From positions 186,001 through 250,000 of the forward strand of contig JAMQCK010000004.1 of assembly GCA_024196135.1 (NCBI GenBank): DNA of 64,000 nucleotides, given 5' to 3'. This DNA comes from Pleurotus ostreatus/Saccharomyces cerevisiae fusant. Taxonomy: Eukaryota; Opisthokonta. The translations under genes were made by a program, and so were the position numbers. Under the pieces are notes generated by a model. That model searched no databases. It was not told where the DNA came from and worked only from the letters and a program-made list of their open reading frames with translations. Shown here piece after piece: positions 22,145-32,898 of this stretch; within the stretch, counting starts at the first letter, position 1; every line of letters starts with the position of its first letter.

Positions 22145-24468
22145 ATGAGTGGCCGACCCCCGCGGTCCGCGAGCATCCCTATCCCGAGGACCGCCTCAGC
22201 ATCTTCGTCCGCGCGCAACATCGAGTCCGTCATCTCCATCCCCTTCACGACCTCCGCGCGCACGCGCACGACGTCTGCACACCACGAGCCCAGGAGCAGC
22301 GGCACCCCGCGCCCAAGCAGCAGCTACACCGCGGAGCCGGCCCCTGCGCGCCATGTCTCGAGCTCCCTCCCCGCCCGATCGAGCGTCCGCGCCGCCCCCT
22401 TCGAGCCCCGCATCATTCGCGCGGACTCCTCGGCGTGCGCAACCTCCCCGCCCACGAACCCCTACAGCACCTCTGCCATGCGCCGCACGAGCTCGTCCTC
22501 CGTGCGCCCCGCCCCTAGCATTCACCGCCACAGCTCCACAGGCCCGACGCCTGCTGCGGGCCCCTCTGCTCCCGTGAACTTCCCGCGCCCTGCCTACCTT
22601 GACGCCTCGATGCTCCGCGACAGGCTGCAGACGGAGCAGTTCACGGCGCTGCCGCCCCGGCGCACTGCGAGCGTCGCAGACTCGCGGGCTCACGTGCGCG
22701 GATATGGCGCAATGTCGCCGTTCTTCGACAGCGACGACGACGAGAGCACGGCGAGTGGGTACACTGGCCGTCCTGCTGGCAAGGCGCCGGCGCCCCCTGC
22801 GATCGCTGCCGATGAGGTGCTCAAGCTGCCCTCGCGCTGGAGCGAGCAGATGCGGCACCCGCTACTCTCGGTCTCGCCGGATGGGCGCGAGCTCTCGTAC
22901 GAGGGTGTCTCGTGCAGTGGGGACCGCGACGCAGCCGCCGCGCGCACCAATGTGCCCATCCCTCCCGCGTGCGGGATCTACTACTACGAGGTGACCATCA
23001 TCTCGAAGGGCCAGAAGGGCCACATCAGCATCGGATTCGCAGGGAAGGACGTGAAGCTGGCGCGCCTGCCTGGCTGGGAGCCGCACTCGTATGGGTATCA
23101 CGGGGACGACGGGCTGTCCTTCGCGGCGCAGAAGGACGGCACGCCGTACGGTCCTGTGTTCGGGAGTATGTGTCAGGTCTGACTTCTGAGGGCGTCCTGC
23201 TGACCCTTCACTCTATAGCGGGGGATGTCATTGGGTGCGGGATTGACTTTACGATGAACCGCGCTTTCTATACGAAGAACGGGGCATTCATAGGTAGGCA
23301 ACGCTTGTTCATCTTCTGTCAAGCTACGGCTCACCAATCATCCTTTAGGCCACGTCTTTGACAATGTAGGCAAGACTTTCCCGCTCTATCCCTCTGTTGG
23401 CCTCCGCCACGCTGGGGAGATGGTCCGTGTCAACTTTGGGCACGAGCCCTTTCGCTTCGAGATTGAGCACCATGTGCTCCAGCAGAAGGCGACGGTGTGG
23501 AACCGCATCCTCGAGACGCCTGTCGACGTTAACGCGCTCGCGCGCGGGATCAAGCAGGAGGCCGAGGAGCCCGGGCCCGCGTCCGAGCGCGACGTCTCTG
23601 GCGCGCTGCACCAGCTTGTTATATCGTACCTTGCGCACCATGGCTATACGCGCACGGCGAGGGCGCTGCGCCAACAGGCGGCGACGCGGTCGTCGGCGAA
23701 GGCGGACACGGATATGGACGCGGATGCGGACGACGCGGACATCGTGCGGCGCACCGGGATCGTCAAGGCGGTCAACGAGGGCGACATCGAGCGGGCGATT
23801 GAGCAGACGCGCGCGCACTACCCGAGCGTGCTTGACGCAGACGACGGCATCATGCTGTTCAAGTTGCGCTGCCGCCGGTTCGTCGAGATGATCCTCGAGG
23901 CGGCGGAGGAGAAGAAGCGGGCCGTCGCGGAGGGCGCCGTGGACGGTGCGGTCGGCTCTTTCGACACGCTCGACGACGATGACGAGGAGGACGACTCGAT
24001 GGACATCGACGAGGGCTCGGTCGCTGTCAACGGCGGAAGCAGCAACGAGTCGGCTATGAGTGCACACGAGCGCGCGCTGCAGGACGCTCTGCTGTATGGC
24101 CGCGCGCTGTGGAACGACTACAAGCGCGACCCAAGGCCGGAGGTGCGGGCGCTGTCGGAGCGGACCTTCGGCATCGTCGCCTTCGACGACCCGCTCGAGG
24201 CGGGTGGCATCGCCGCGGAGGTCGCTGGACATGCCACCCGCATGGAACTGGGTAACGAGCTGAACCAGGCGATACTGAGTGCGTATTGCTCTTCCACCTC
24301 GAAACATATCCCCGCTAACAGAGTTATTCAGAATCGCAAGGCTCCCCCGTCCACCCCCCGCTCGAGATGCTTTTTCGGCAGGTGTCCGCCTGCGTGCAGG
24401 AGCTCGGGCTGCTCGGCGTCGGCGAGGCCGCCTTCGCTGACGTGCCCGGCGAGTTCCTGGATGCGTAG
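22145..24468 (+). CDS. GID1: GID/CTLH ubiquitin ligase scaffold Gid1 (Vid30, RanBP9 type)
   Basis: Scaffold subunit of the GID/CTLH E3 ligase, which in yeast recruits substrate receptors for gluconeogenic enzymes. Exons 22145-23165, 23219-23293, 23349-24278 and 24332-24468 give 720 residues, close to human RanBP9. After about 210 Ser/Pro-rich disordered residues comes a SPRY domain (IYYYEVTIISKGQKGHISIG, then GFTMNRAFYTKNG-like sequence around DFTMNRAFYTKNGAFIGHVF). A LisH motif (ALHQLVISYLAHHGYTRTAR), a CTLH helix pair (GIVKAVNEGDIERAIEQTR) and a C-terminal CRA region ending VQELGLLGVGEAAFADVPGE follow. An acidic insert (DDDDEEDDSMDIDEG) interrupts CTLH and CRA. Domain order SPRY-LisH-CTLH-CRA is diagnostic. 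Confidence 0.93.
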
Positions 24469-24776
24469 GCCGTGCTATCATTATGGGATAAGTGAACGCT
24501 TGGGCTGCTGCTACGGATGCGTTGCTGAGGATTTGCTGTTGCTCTTTTTGCTCGTCTCTGCTGTACAACAATGCGAATGTAAAGTATGCTGTGTATTATG
24601 GACTTCGCTATCGCTGCCAATAAAGGATATTCCCCCGCTTCGGACGAGTGATTGTGCGGCAGACTTCGAGTCCGCTGCTTGGGGGACAAATAGTTGACAA
24701 CAGGCACCTCTGAGTCCGTCACGTCGTGACGTGACACTCGAACTTCTTCTCAACCTTCATCTCCGCTGGACTAACC

Positions 24777-25574
24777 ATGTCCACCAAGCAATCCCTTTTC
24801 CCAAGACATACTCGCGTAGATGACTTTGGACCTGACGAAGACTATGAGGACGGCGAAGAGGCTTCTTATGTGACCCTTGACCTCGGCGGCACCGAACCAA
24901 CCTTGGTACCAAACTCGTCAAGTTATAGATTGATTGTAGGTCGAGGGCTTTCGGCTGAAAGGACGCCTCTGATACTCCTCGAAGGGTCTAGACACGCCCA
25001 CACCATACCTTCAGCTGTCTGGCACCATTCTCAAAGGTACTCATGACAATCTGCTTGGAACAGAACTTTTATTCGCAAACAGCGAATGTGAGTTGGCCAG
25101 CTAGCTCATTTCTATGTCCTTTTCCTCTACATTCTTCTAACAAATGGTGCTACAGCTCCGTCCAGCAGCACGGTCTCGCACCTCGCGAACACCTCTCAGC
25201 GCATATCCTTCCGCGCTGTTCAGCTACGCAAAAAGGACGCGACTCCCGCGCCACCCAAACGCAAGGGCAAAGGCCGCGGAGAAGGCGTAATTGACCTCAC
25301 CGACGACCGGGTGGTCGAACGCATGACGGGAAAGTTGCCGAAAGAGCGCCGCAAACGAGGGCCGAAGAAGAGGGGGGTCGAGGCGAATGAGGAAGAGGTG
25401 GCTGATACGGAAGGAGGCGAAGGGGATGTTGCCGAAGCTTCGGCGTCAAAACCTAAGAGGAGGGCCCCGGCAAGGAGAGCGTCTACGAGAGGGAAAGAGA
25501 GTGGGGGAAGCAAGGGGACGAGAGCTCAAGAAAGCGATAGTGATGACGATGACGAGTGGGTAGGGGACGATTGA
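24777..25574 (+). CDS. TFIIIC tau-type subunit with triple-barrel domain (GTF3C6/Sfc7-like)
   Basis: Subunit of TFIIIC, which binds A and B boxes of tRNA genes and recruits TFIIIB for RNA polymerase III. Exons 24777-24935, 24985-25087 and 25156-25574 give 226 residues. The conserved TFIIIC triple-barrel part runs from ASYVTLDLGG through LIGLDTPTPYLQLSGTILKG and THDNLLGTELLFANSE to QRISFRAVQLRKKD. This is the signature of the tau-sub6 family. The C-terminal half is basic then acidic (KPKRRAPARRAST, SDSDDDDEWVGDD), likely a flexible tail. A tRNA-Ala gene starts 136 bp after the stop. This may be chance. Confidence 0.87.
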
Positions 25575-25710
25575 GCCTGCATTAGATGGAATGATAAGTC
25601 ACTCATGTGCTCTACTGTGCGCCGTGATGAGTGGGGAGGGTTGGGGATCCTTGTCAGCAGTCGCAGTGCGTGGCTTCCATCAGGTCTTCACAAAGGGTTC
25701 AAATATCAAC

Positions 25711-25790
25711 GGGCGCTTGGCACAGGGGTAGCGCGCACGCTTCGCAGTCTTGAATGCGTGAGGTCGTGGGTTCAAATCCCACAGTGTCCA
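25711..25790 (+). tRNA. tRNA-Ala (anticodon CGC) with an 8-nt intron
   Basis: Folds with acceptor GGGCGCT pairing AGTGTCC, discriminator A, D arm from TGGCACAGGGGTAGCGCG, anticodon stem CACGC/GCGTG and T arm GTGGGTTCAAATCCCAC (B box). The anticodon loop reads TT-CGC-A followed by eight extra bases GTCTTGAA and then T, so the standard position after base 37 carries an 8-nt intron. Removing it leaves the normal 72 nt. The overall sequence matches fungal tRNA-Ala. Confidence 0.92.
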
Positions 25791-25794
25791 TTAC

Positions 25795-25799
25795 TTTTT
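25795..25799 (+). terminator. RNA polymerase III terminator of tRNA-Ala
   Basis: T5 run four bases after the 3' end of the tRNA, the usual Pol III stop. Confidence 0.75.
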
Positions 25800-25865
25800 G
25801 CCTTTGACGCGTTCATCTATCGCGCTGAGGATGACGACGCTGGAAAGGATCACAGATATGTACTT

Positions 25866-27458
25866 TTACGACAGACGATAGTCATATTTCTTCGCATATC
25901 CTGAAGAAAGGGGTCAGAGAGCCAACTAGTCCATGACCAAGTACACTCACTTTCGTTCAAGACTCCCAAGATGCGGACGTCTCCCAAAACTCGCTTCACA
26001 AGCAACTTGAGGTCTTCTTCCTGGATGTTCGCCTGCGCACAGGCCCGATAGAAGTCTGCATTGGACATCTCCGGCAGCGCGTCGGCCAGCGCAGAGGTAG
26101 GAAAGGACGCAGCCTCTCCGACCGATTTGAGGATCCGACAGGTCCCTTTGTGCTGTTTGCGTTCGCATTTCCACTTGAACTGGATCAGCGCGTATTCCGA
26201 ATGGTAGGGAAAGAGAACCTACATGGGCTGCTTGACATTGACTGGAACAGTAGTAGACGCGATTGCATCCGCCGCATCGACTCCAGGACGTCGGATTGAC
26301 CGTCGAACAGTCGGGGTTGGCACAGATAGTGTGCGACATGAGAACGTATAAGACCTTTTGTACTGTCTGGTAAGCTGTTCGTTCCGCCAATTCGATGAGC
26401 TCCTCGTGGTGTGACTCAGAACCATGGAGGATGTCCGGGTGATAGCGGTCTGTATCATTCGGGAGGCCAAACTTCGCATGGATGGTGCCGCCTGTCCTCT
26501 CCAAAGTGGCCCACACGTCGAAGTCGCCCGTCTTCTCGTACAAGCGTCCGACGCGGGTGAGCACGTCCAGCATCGGTAGCGCCTGGTCGTCGTAGAAGTA
26601 GGCAGTGGATACGTTGTCGATGACGAGCGTCTCGCTGCATCGCATGAGGGTGAGGACGAGGTTCAGCGGCATGATGTAGAATATGCGCGCGCCGATGTCG
26701 GATGACTTGAGAGCTGGTGGGTACGAGTCGACGGCGCGATTGAGTAGTAGGACGAGGTTCTTGGGCAGTGTCGCAGAATGCAGCATAGCGGTGATGATGG
26801 GCGTGCTCAGGTCGCCGATGTCAGCGAAGGAGCCCAGGAGATGCGCTACCTGGAAGGATGGGTACTCGTCCAACCATCTGCAGATCTGCGTCGTGGTCTG
26901 CGCCCAGTTATCCCCCAGAGCGTCTTGGGATTTCTGTGGCCAGACGGCGTGCCGCTGACCTTGCTTCCAGTCCAAGGTCGCGGCCTCGATGGGGAGGGCG
27001 AGCAGACTCGACAGAGCGCAGACGAGGCTCTCCATCGTGTCCGTGCGCGGCATGAATTGTTTGACGTACTTGCCGGGCACGGTGTCGTGGTCAAGCCAGT
27101 GCCAGGTGTGGAACTCGTCCACCAGAGGGTCGCTACGGTCACAGGTGCAGGTCTCCATTCGGGCCGCGAGCGCGCGCATGTCCTCACGGGACCTATCGGT
27201 ACGAAGAAGCGTCATGAAGGCCTGCAAGACTCCCGGATGCCGCCCGCGCATGTACGTGAGGGTCACATCCGGGAGCGCATAAAGCGAGTCGGACTTGTCA
27301 GAGGCGATAGGTGGAGGACGGTCATAGGAAGTGTCGTCAAAGTGAATGAGATGGACGAAGTAGAGATAGTATCGGACGCAGAACTTGGGGCTCAGAGGGT
27401 CTTGCAGTGATTCGCGCACTTGCTTTGCAGCGCTGGTCAAGGTGTCCAAAGAGGGCAT
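25866..27458 (-). CDS. MYND-type zinc-finger protein
   Basis: Exons 27458-26223, 26179-25951 and 25900-25866 give 499 residues, starting MPSLDTLTSAAKQVRESL. The first ~390 residues form a helical region of unknown function rich in Leu and Asp, common in Agaricomycete MYND proteins. The finger follows: CANPDC, then RCGGCNRVYYCSSQCQAAH, then across a 43-nt intron KQHKGTC, giving the C2-C2-C2-HC ligands of a MYND domain, a protein-interaction zinc module. The C-terminus (about 85 residues) ends RYAKKYDYRLS. No SET domain is present. Partners are unknown. A decayed copy of the finger region lies at 17.7 kb on the other strand. Confidence 0.82.
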
Positions 27459-27737
27459 TCTGTACAAGATGAGAGTTTGGTCGCATACGGCTAAGAGAAA
27501 CACTGCTGACCTACTATGTCCGCCGCCTATGAGCACTGTCTAGACGGAAGGAAGACGCGGCTTCGTGAGAGTAAGAGGGAAGAATGCAAACACGAGTGAG
27601 GGCACGCGACGAGCCGAAAGCGCGTTACGTCACGCGTTCAAGTTCAACATCGGAATTGGGGACGCTCGAAGGTCAGGCAGTCCAGCATTTCTGCATATGC
27701 AAAGTACAGAAGACCATACAAACGATGTTCGAAGCAA

Positions 27738-29620
27738 TCAATCAAGACGCCGCCGCTTCTCCTCACGGTCAGCCTCTGCCGACCTCGAACGTCTCCGTTC
27801 CTTTGGCCCGCGGTCACCATATCCATCATCCCTCCGCCTCGGTGAACGGTCTCGTCTCCTGGGCGAGTAGTCTCTCCTCCGTGACGGAGAATCGCGCCTG
27901 CGCGGTGAGGCGCTTCGTCGTCGCGGTGAGTAATCTCTTCGTCTCGGAGAGTACTCACGACGCCGTGGCGGCGAACGAGAGCGGCGAGTCCTGTCATCAC
28001 GGAAGCCGCCATTACGGGAGCCGCCCTGTGGCCGGTCGCGGTCGCGGTAGTCATCTTGCCGCCGCGGACGGTCACCTCCGTCGCGGTCGCGCCATGAGCC
28101 TGGTGGGTCCCGCGGTGGTCCGCCCCATGATCTTCCACCAGCAGGCGCAGAGGCGTTGGCCCCTGACATCAGAGGACCAGTGTTCTGGGGGCAATCTGGA
28201 CGGCAGTACGTTAGCTATGTTATGTCGAAGTCAAAGAAGACGTGGTAAGGAACGCACCCTTCTTCAAGTGCGGCCCTCCGCAGATAAAGCATCCGCCACC
28301 GGCGGTCGAGGTGCCGCCTTGCTTGACAGAGCCCGCGGCGCCGAAGCCGCCGTTCCCAGCCGTCGTGTCCTGGTCGAGCAAGTGCGTGTACTTCGTCCGG
28401 CTGCGCTTGCCGAAGTTCTTGACCTGCATGACCTTCGGGAGCATCGAGACGTCGACGGTCGACTCGGTCGCCTCGGTGTAGTCGTGTTTGCGTAGGATCT
28501 CCTCGTCCTGGTGGAAGGCACCCTTGTGCCAATATTTCTGGAGGAACTTTTGCGAGCCTTTGGGCTTGGACTCGCGGAGCTTTTGCGCGTGCTCGAGGTC
28601 TTCGCGTAGGCGCTGCTCTTCGGGGAGGGCGCGGCGGCGTTCGATTTCTTCGCGCTCTTCGTCGCGGCGGAGTTGCTCCTCCTTGTCACGCTTGATGCGC
28701 GCGAGCTCGCGCAGGCGCCATGCCTCGAACTCGCCGTCAGGGTCGATGCCATCCGTGTCGTCTACGTCAGGGACTTCCTCTTCCTTCTGCTCTGTAAGGA
28801 TACCGTATGTCAGACTTGGTATCATGTAGAGGACTGCCGACGCACTTTCAGCAAGTTCGCGCTTGATACTCTCCGCAACGAGATCGTGAGACTCCTTCTT
28901 GCGCTCAGCGGCCTCTTCCTCCTTGCGTCTGATAGCCTCCTCGGTGTCCTCGGCTATAGCTTCGCGCTCGGCGATCGTGACACGACTTCGCCTGCAGGCC
29001 TTGTCAGAGCGAGCGAGTGGTCGTCTGTATTGTAGACGCACTTTGGCACGAACACAGGTCGAAATTGCAGCTTGGGCTTCTCTTCCTCTTCAGACTCTGA
29101 CTCGTACTCGCTAGACTGTAATGTTGAATCAAACGCGAATCGAGGGATCGAGGGAGCAAATGGACATACGGATGTGGCCTCTGGCGCGCCAGGCTTGACG
29201 TCCTCTTCCTCGGACTCTTCTTCTGACTCTGTAGCACGCGTCAGCTAGTCATAGCGTATTAAGCATGACGAACGCACCTTCTTCCTCTTCTAATGTCCTC
29301 CCGCTCTCCTCCCTGCCCGCGACTATGACCTTGCCGTCCTTGGATATGTTCACGTCTTTCAACGTGACGTTCATGGTCTTTGCCGCCGCCTTCTGAGCGA
29401 CAGTCCGCATCTGCATGTCCTCTTCGTCGTCATCCTCCTCCTTCACGAGTTGGTCCCCCGCCATCGAGACATCGCCTTCTTCCTGGAGTTCATTCTGCTC
29501 CTCCTCGTCTTCGGACTCGGATAGTGCAGTAACGTCGACACCTTTGGGTGCCTTTCCCTTCCAGTATCGGGCTGCCGGGCGCGCAGGACGCGGCGCCTGC
29601 TTTCGAATGGCAGAGGACAT
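27738..29620 (-). CDS. Splicing factor MFAP1, with zinc knuckle and RS-like tail
   Basis: Ortholog of microfibrillar-associated protein 1, a spliceosomal B-complex factor despite its name. The start MSSAIRKQAPRPARPAARYW is typical (RYWKGKAP). Acidic segments and long charged helices follow (EAIRRKEEEAAERKKES), then the conserved C-terminal block with GSQKFLQKYWHKGAF, LRKHDYTEATE and KNFGKRSRTKYTHLLDQDTT. The protein then continues with CFICGGPHLKKDC, a CCHC knuckle with one residue fewer than usual between the second Cys and His. Its last Asp-Cys is completed across an intron. A tail of about 100 residues of RRRDYSPRRR-type repeats ends it. The gene has several introns and its 3' end lies 279 bp upstream of the MYND start codon. 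Long plus-strand frames over it are shadows. Confidence 0.9.
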
Positions 29621-31329
29621 GATGATGATGGTGGGAGGAGGGAACCCGGAAACAATGCCGAGGTAAACACGTGATCACCAATTATTGAACTGTCGAAGTT
29701 CGTTCTTGCTTTCCGCCTCGATGGACTTTGCTGTCCTTAAGATCCCTCGCGAACTCGCATGCTTTCTGAACTCTTGAACTAAGAGACGACCCCATGATAA
29801 ATGCCTCTACGCGCGCCCCTCGTTGCGCAATCAACAGCAACCAACACCCAGCGAGCCTGCTTTCGCCTATCGCTTGCATACATCCTACAAAACTGCTGCG
29901 ACACGACGATAATCTCGGATGACGCTATTCCTCGAAGAAACACTTTCTAAGGTATATACAGCGCAAACAACGCGTCGCCAGAAATTCTATACGCCGTACA
30001 AATTTCCCGTGACCGCTTCAGCTTGCCACAAGACACTGGTCAACTCCAACTGCAGTCTGCTCGCCGCTCCTTGGTCGATAGCAATGACCATCGCTTTTCT
30101 CTCGACTTGATCGGCCCGTCGTACCAGATTCTTTAACCTATACGAGGCGATGCATGCAATTTCCGCAGAGACGCAATTCGACGGCTTGCCACCCCGGTGC
30201 TCGGTCATGCGTCTGTTTGCGCAGACGGCGAAACGGGATTTCTGGGTAATCCCATTCCTGCATCACCTGGATTTGGACACGCAAAGGCATTGGACGACCT
30301 GGTCCGTGGGTTGCTGACCGGCCCACCGGAATTTAGGTGCATCAATTGGGATCTTGGCGACGCTTCGACAGACAGAGACACGAAGCGCCTCTGCATGCTG
30401 TGGCGGGAGCATTTTCTCTACGATGGTGCCGGCAGCGCGCTTGGTTCGGTAAGAAGGGTACCGATTTGTTGTCTCCGGACTCGATGAAGCTCCTCTCCTC
30501 GACCTATGCGCGGACTACTTTGTCAAAGGGTCGAAGTGCCTAAGCAGGTATGTTCGATACCTTCGTTCCCCAATATCGACGCCCGATCGAAGTTTTAGAT
30601 GTCCAAGTTCCTCCCTGTGGTCGGTCATCGTCGACGTGGCCTAGCGCTCCGACATCTCGGTGTTTTTGACTCAAGCGATGGTATCCGCACCAAGCATCCC
30701 TCATTGACTCTGCGAGCTCGATTCTGCACCAATATAACTAACTAATATTCGGGCGTACTTCCTGAACAGAGACTGCTTCATGCGCCAGTCGTGCGATTCA
30801 GAGGCGCTGGCGCGCGGTCTACATACGATTGCTTCTCGAGCTTTGTCACGGCGCGTCAGCGCTACCGCGCGATGTGTCAGTGAGTATTTACTACGTTCAC
30901 AGATGCAACGTATGCTAACGGTGAACGTAGGTCCCCGTACCGCATCTTCACGAGGCAGCACACGTGTACGCCGCCCATCTGCTGTGCCGCAAATTCCATA
31001 AGAGGAAGTCTTTGTGGACCACCGCAACAGTTGCCACCTCCCACGCTCGCGGGATTTTCATTGAGTCTCGGCATACACAGTTTCGTTATGTGTCCGCCAA
31101 TCGTCCGGATCCCTGCAATTTCGTAGGCAACACGGCGTCCGTTTCATCATTGCATCCGCGCAATAAGCGGCGCTCGAGGGCCTGGTTGTAGCAATCTGCG
31201 CGTCGCTCCGCATATTTTCGGCGGCGCGAGGTGAAAAAGCGCAGTGCGACTTACGCCAACGCGCCTCAAATGATCTGCCGACAGATCGCGTCCGCCCTGG
31301 CGCTGGGGATCTGGGGACGAGCGCCGGAG
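29621..31329. other. 1.7 kb stretch without a clear gene
   Basis: Plus-strand frames at 30197-30487 and 30337-30543 have some protein-like composition and could be exons of a small or decayed gene (about 30150-30545), but no family is recognisable. The remainder shows nothing on either strand. Confidence 0.4.
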
Positions 31330-31336
31330 TATAAAG
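31330..31336 (+). promoter_or_regulatory. TATA box of the C2H2 gene
   Basis: TATAAAG at 83-89 bp upstream of the ATG at 31419, in an otherwise GC-rich region. Confidence 0.5.
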
Positions 31337-31418
31337 CCCGCATTTGGTCGTTCGGTACGGACATCAACCCTGCCCTCGATCTCTTCACAGCGCGACGTCT
31401 CGTTTGGGCGACGAAAGA

Positions 31419-32472
31419 ATGTCTACCGTACGTCTAGCTCGCCGAGCCACCTTCAGCGCTAACCATTTATTCCAGAAAGACCATTGCGAGGAGTGCGACG
31501 GGTGGTTCGAGCGCAAGAATATGCCGCGACATAGACGAACGCATTCGTCGCAGGAGACAGAACGCTTGTGAGGATCTATAAGCCTTCCTAGAACCGACGC
31601 TCATGATTGCTTCAGCCGCTGTGACTTATGTCCCAAGACTTTCAGTAGACATGATAATTTGCGGCAGCATAGATTACGACAGTGCGTATACATTCCAATT
31701 ATCTTCATACTTTCCTTACGTATCCTCCAGCGGCGGTAAGAACATCCACTGCGAGGTGAAGGGATGCTTTGCGGCCTTCAAGACGCCGAATGATCTCTCG
31801 CATCACCGCAAGGAAAAGCATCCAGAGGTCGCCGCCGAGCGCCGCTCGTCCTCAGCGCGGCGCAGTAGGCGCACCAGTGCGAAAGCAACGACTCCCACCA
31901 CGCCGTCGACACCTGTCACCCCGGCCGCTGACAGTCCGATTCCATCGAGTTCCTCAGCGGGTTCCCCGCGCTCCCCTGGCGTCCGCTTACCCCATTCTCC
32001 GCAGACTGCCGTGGCCTACCCTCCGTACAATGAAGGTGTCACCTCTACCTTCGGGGGCACGAACCAGGCGTCCGGATCGCGCTACGCCCCACAGGTGTCC
32101 CATGGTCCCTTCGCCCCCGCCGGCACGGCTTCGTGGTACCCGTCAGGCCAGCCCACGACTGCTATCACGCCGTACGCAGAGTTTAACGTCCCTTTCATCC
32201 ACGCTTATGGCACCAACATCGCACCAGGCCCCGGCGTGGTGGCTTCTCCTCAGCCCCAATATCCACTGGGAGCCGCGCCACAGGCGATGAGGTCGTCCGT
32301 CACAGAACCGGGGAACTGGTCCGAGTATCAATATCAGGACAATGTGCCTCCGTTTGCTGTGCCGATTCCTTCCTTCGCCGAATACACGTCTCAAAGCGGG
32401 CACCACGGACAGAACCATGCCCAACACCCACCATACGATTATACCGGATACCCGGGCGCCCCGCGTCGCTGA
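31419..32472 (+). CDS. C2H2 zinc-finger protein, probable transcription factor
   Basis: Exons 31419-31427, 31476-31567, 31616-31681 and 31731-32472 give 302 residues. Exon 1 encodes only Met-Ser-Thr. Three adjoining fingers follow: CEECDGWFERKNMPRHRRTH, then CDLCPKTFSRHDNLRQHRLRH, the second finger filling its own 66-nt exon, then CEVKGCFAAFKTPNDLSHHR..H. The remaining ~200 residues are Ser/Pro/Thr- and Tyr-rich, like an activation region. A nuclear DNA-binding role is inferred from the fingers. The target is unknown. The four exon lengths sum in frame, supporting the tiny first exon. Confidence 0.85.
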
Positions 32473-32898
32473 TGGGACCGTACCTCTTGGCGACTGTCTA
32501 CACATTGTATGTCTACATGCTATCTGCGCTTTTCTCGCATCAGCCTCGTTCCCGCGATTTCCTTCGTGTTCTTGATACGCCGAAGTTTATGTGCTATCTG
32601 CCCCCATTGAGTGTTGATGAGCTTCTTTCGAAATATCCTATACATGTACTAATGGCCTTGTTGATTGATTCGATACTTCTTTTCTGAAACGAGGTACATA
32701 GACCACAATGGCATCGCCGACTTCAATCGTGCGGCGGATACAATCCCCATAAGGAAGGCTTTGTGGACGCCGGAACGGTCCGGTTGGCGATCCGGACTTC
32801 AGTGCGCGTGCCACGCCACATGTGTTTGCAGCGTGTCTCTTCCCAAACCATCATCACCCAGAAATTGCGTCTCATCGGCTGCGATCTCCATATGCGCC
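32473..32898. other. Intergenic region between C2H2 and F-box genes
   Basis: 425 bp. The first part is probably 3' UTR of the zinc-finger gene. The open frame before 32899 begins without ATG, so I regard it as 5' flank of the F-box gene. Confidence 0.5.

Noticed and set aside
23345..24571. 408-codon minus-strand frame over GID1
   Set aside because: It is the complement of well-defined CTLH/CRA exons and has an Arg/Val/His-rich composition typical of an antisense shadow.
27584..28495. 303-codon plus-strand frame over MFAP1
   Set aside because: It mirrors the RS-like tail and zinc knuckle exons and lacks any protein-like feature of its own.
30150..30545. Candidate two-exon gene
   Set aside because: A GT...AG pair can join the frames, but the result is Arg/Trp-rich with no known pattern and frame choice is arbitrary, so I did not call it.
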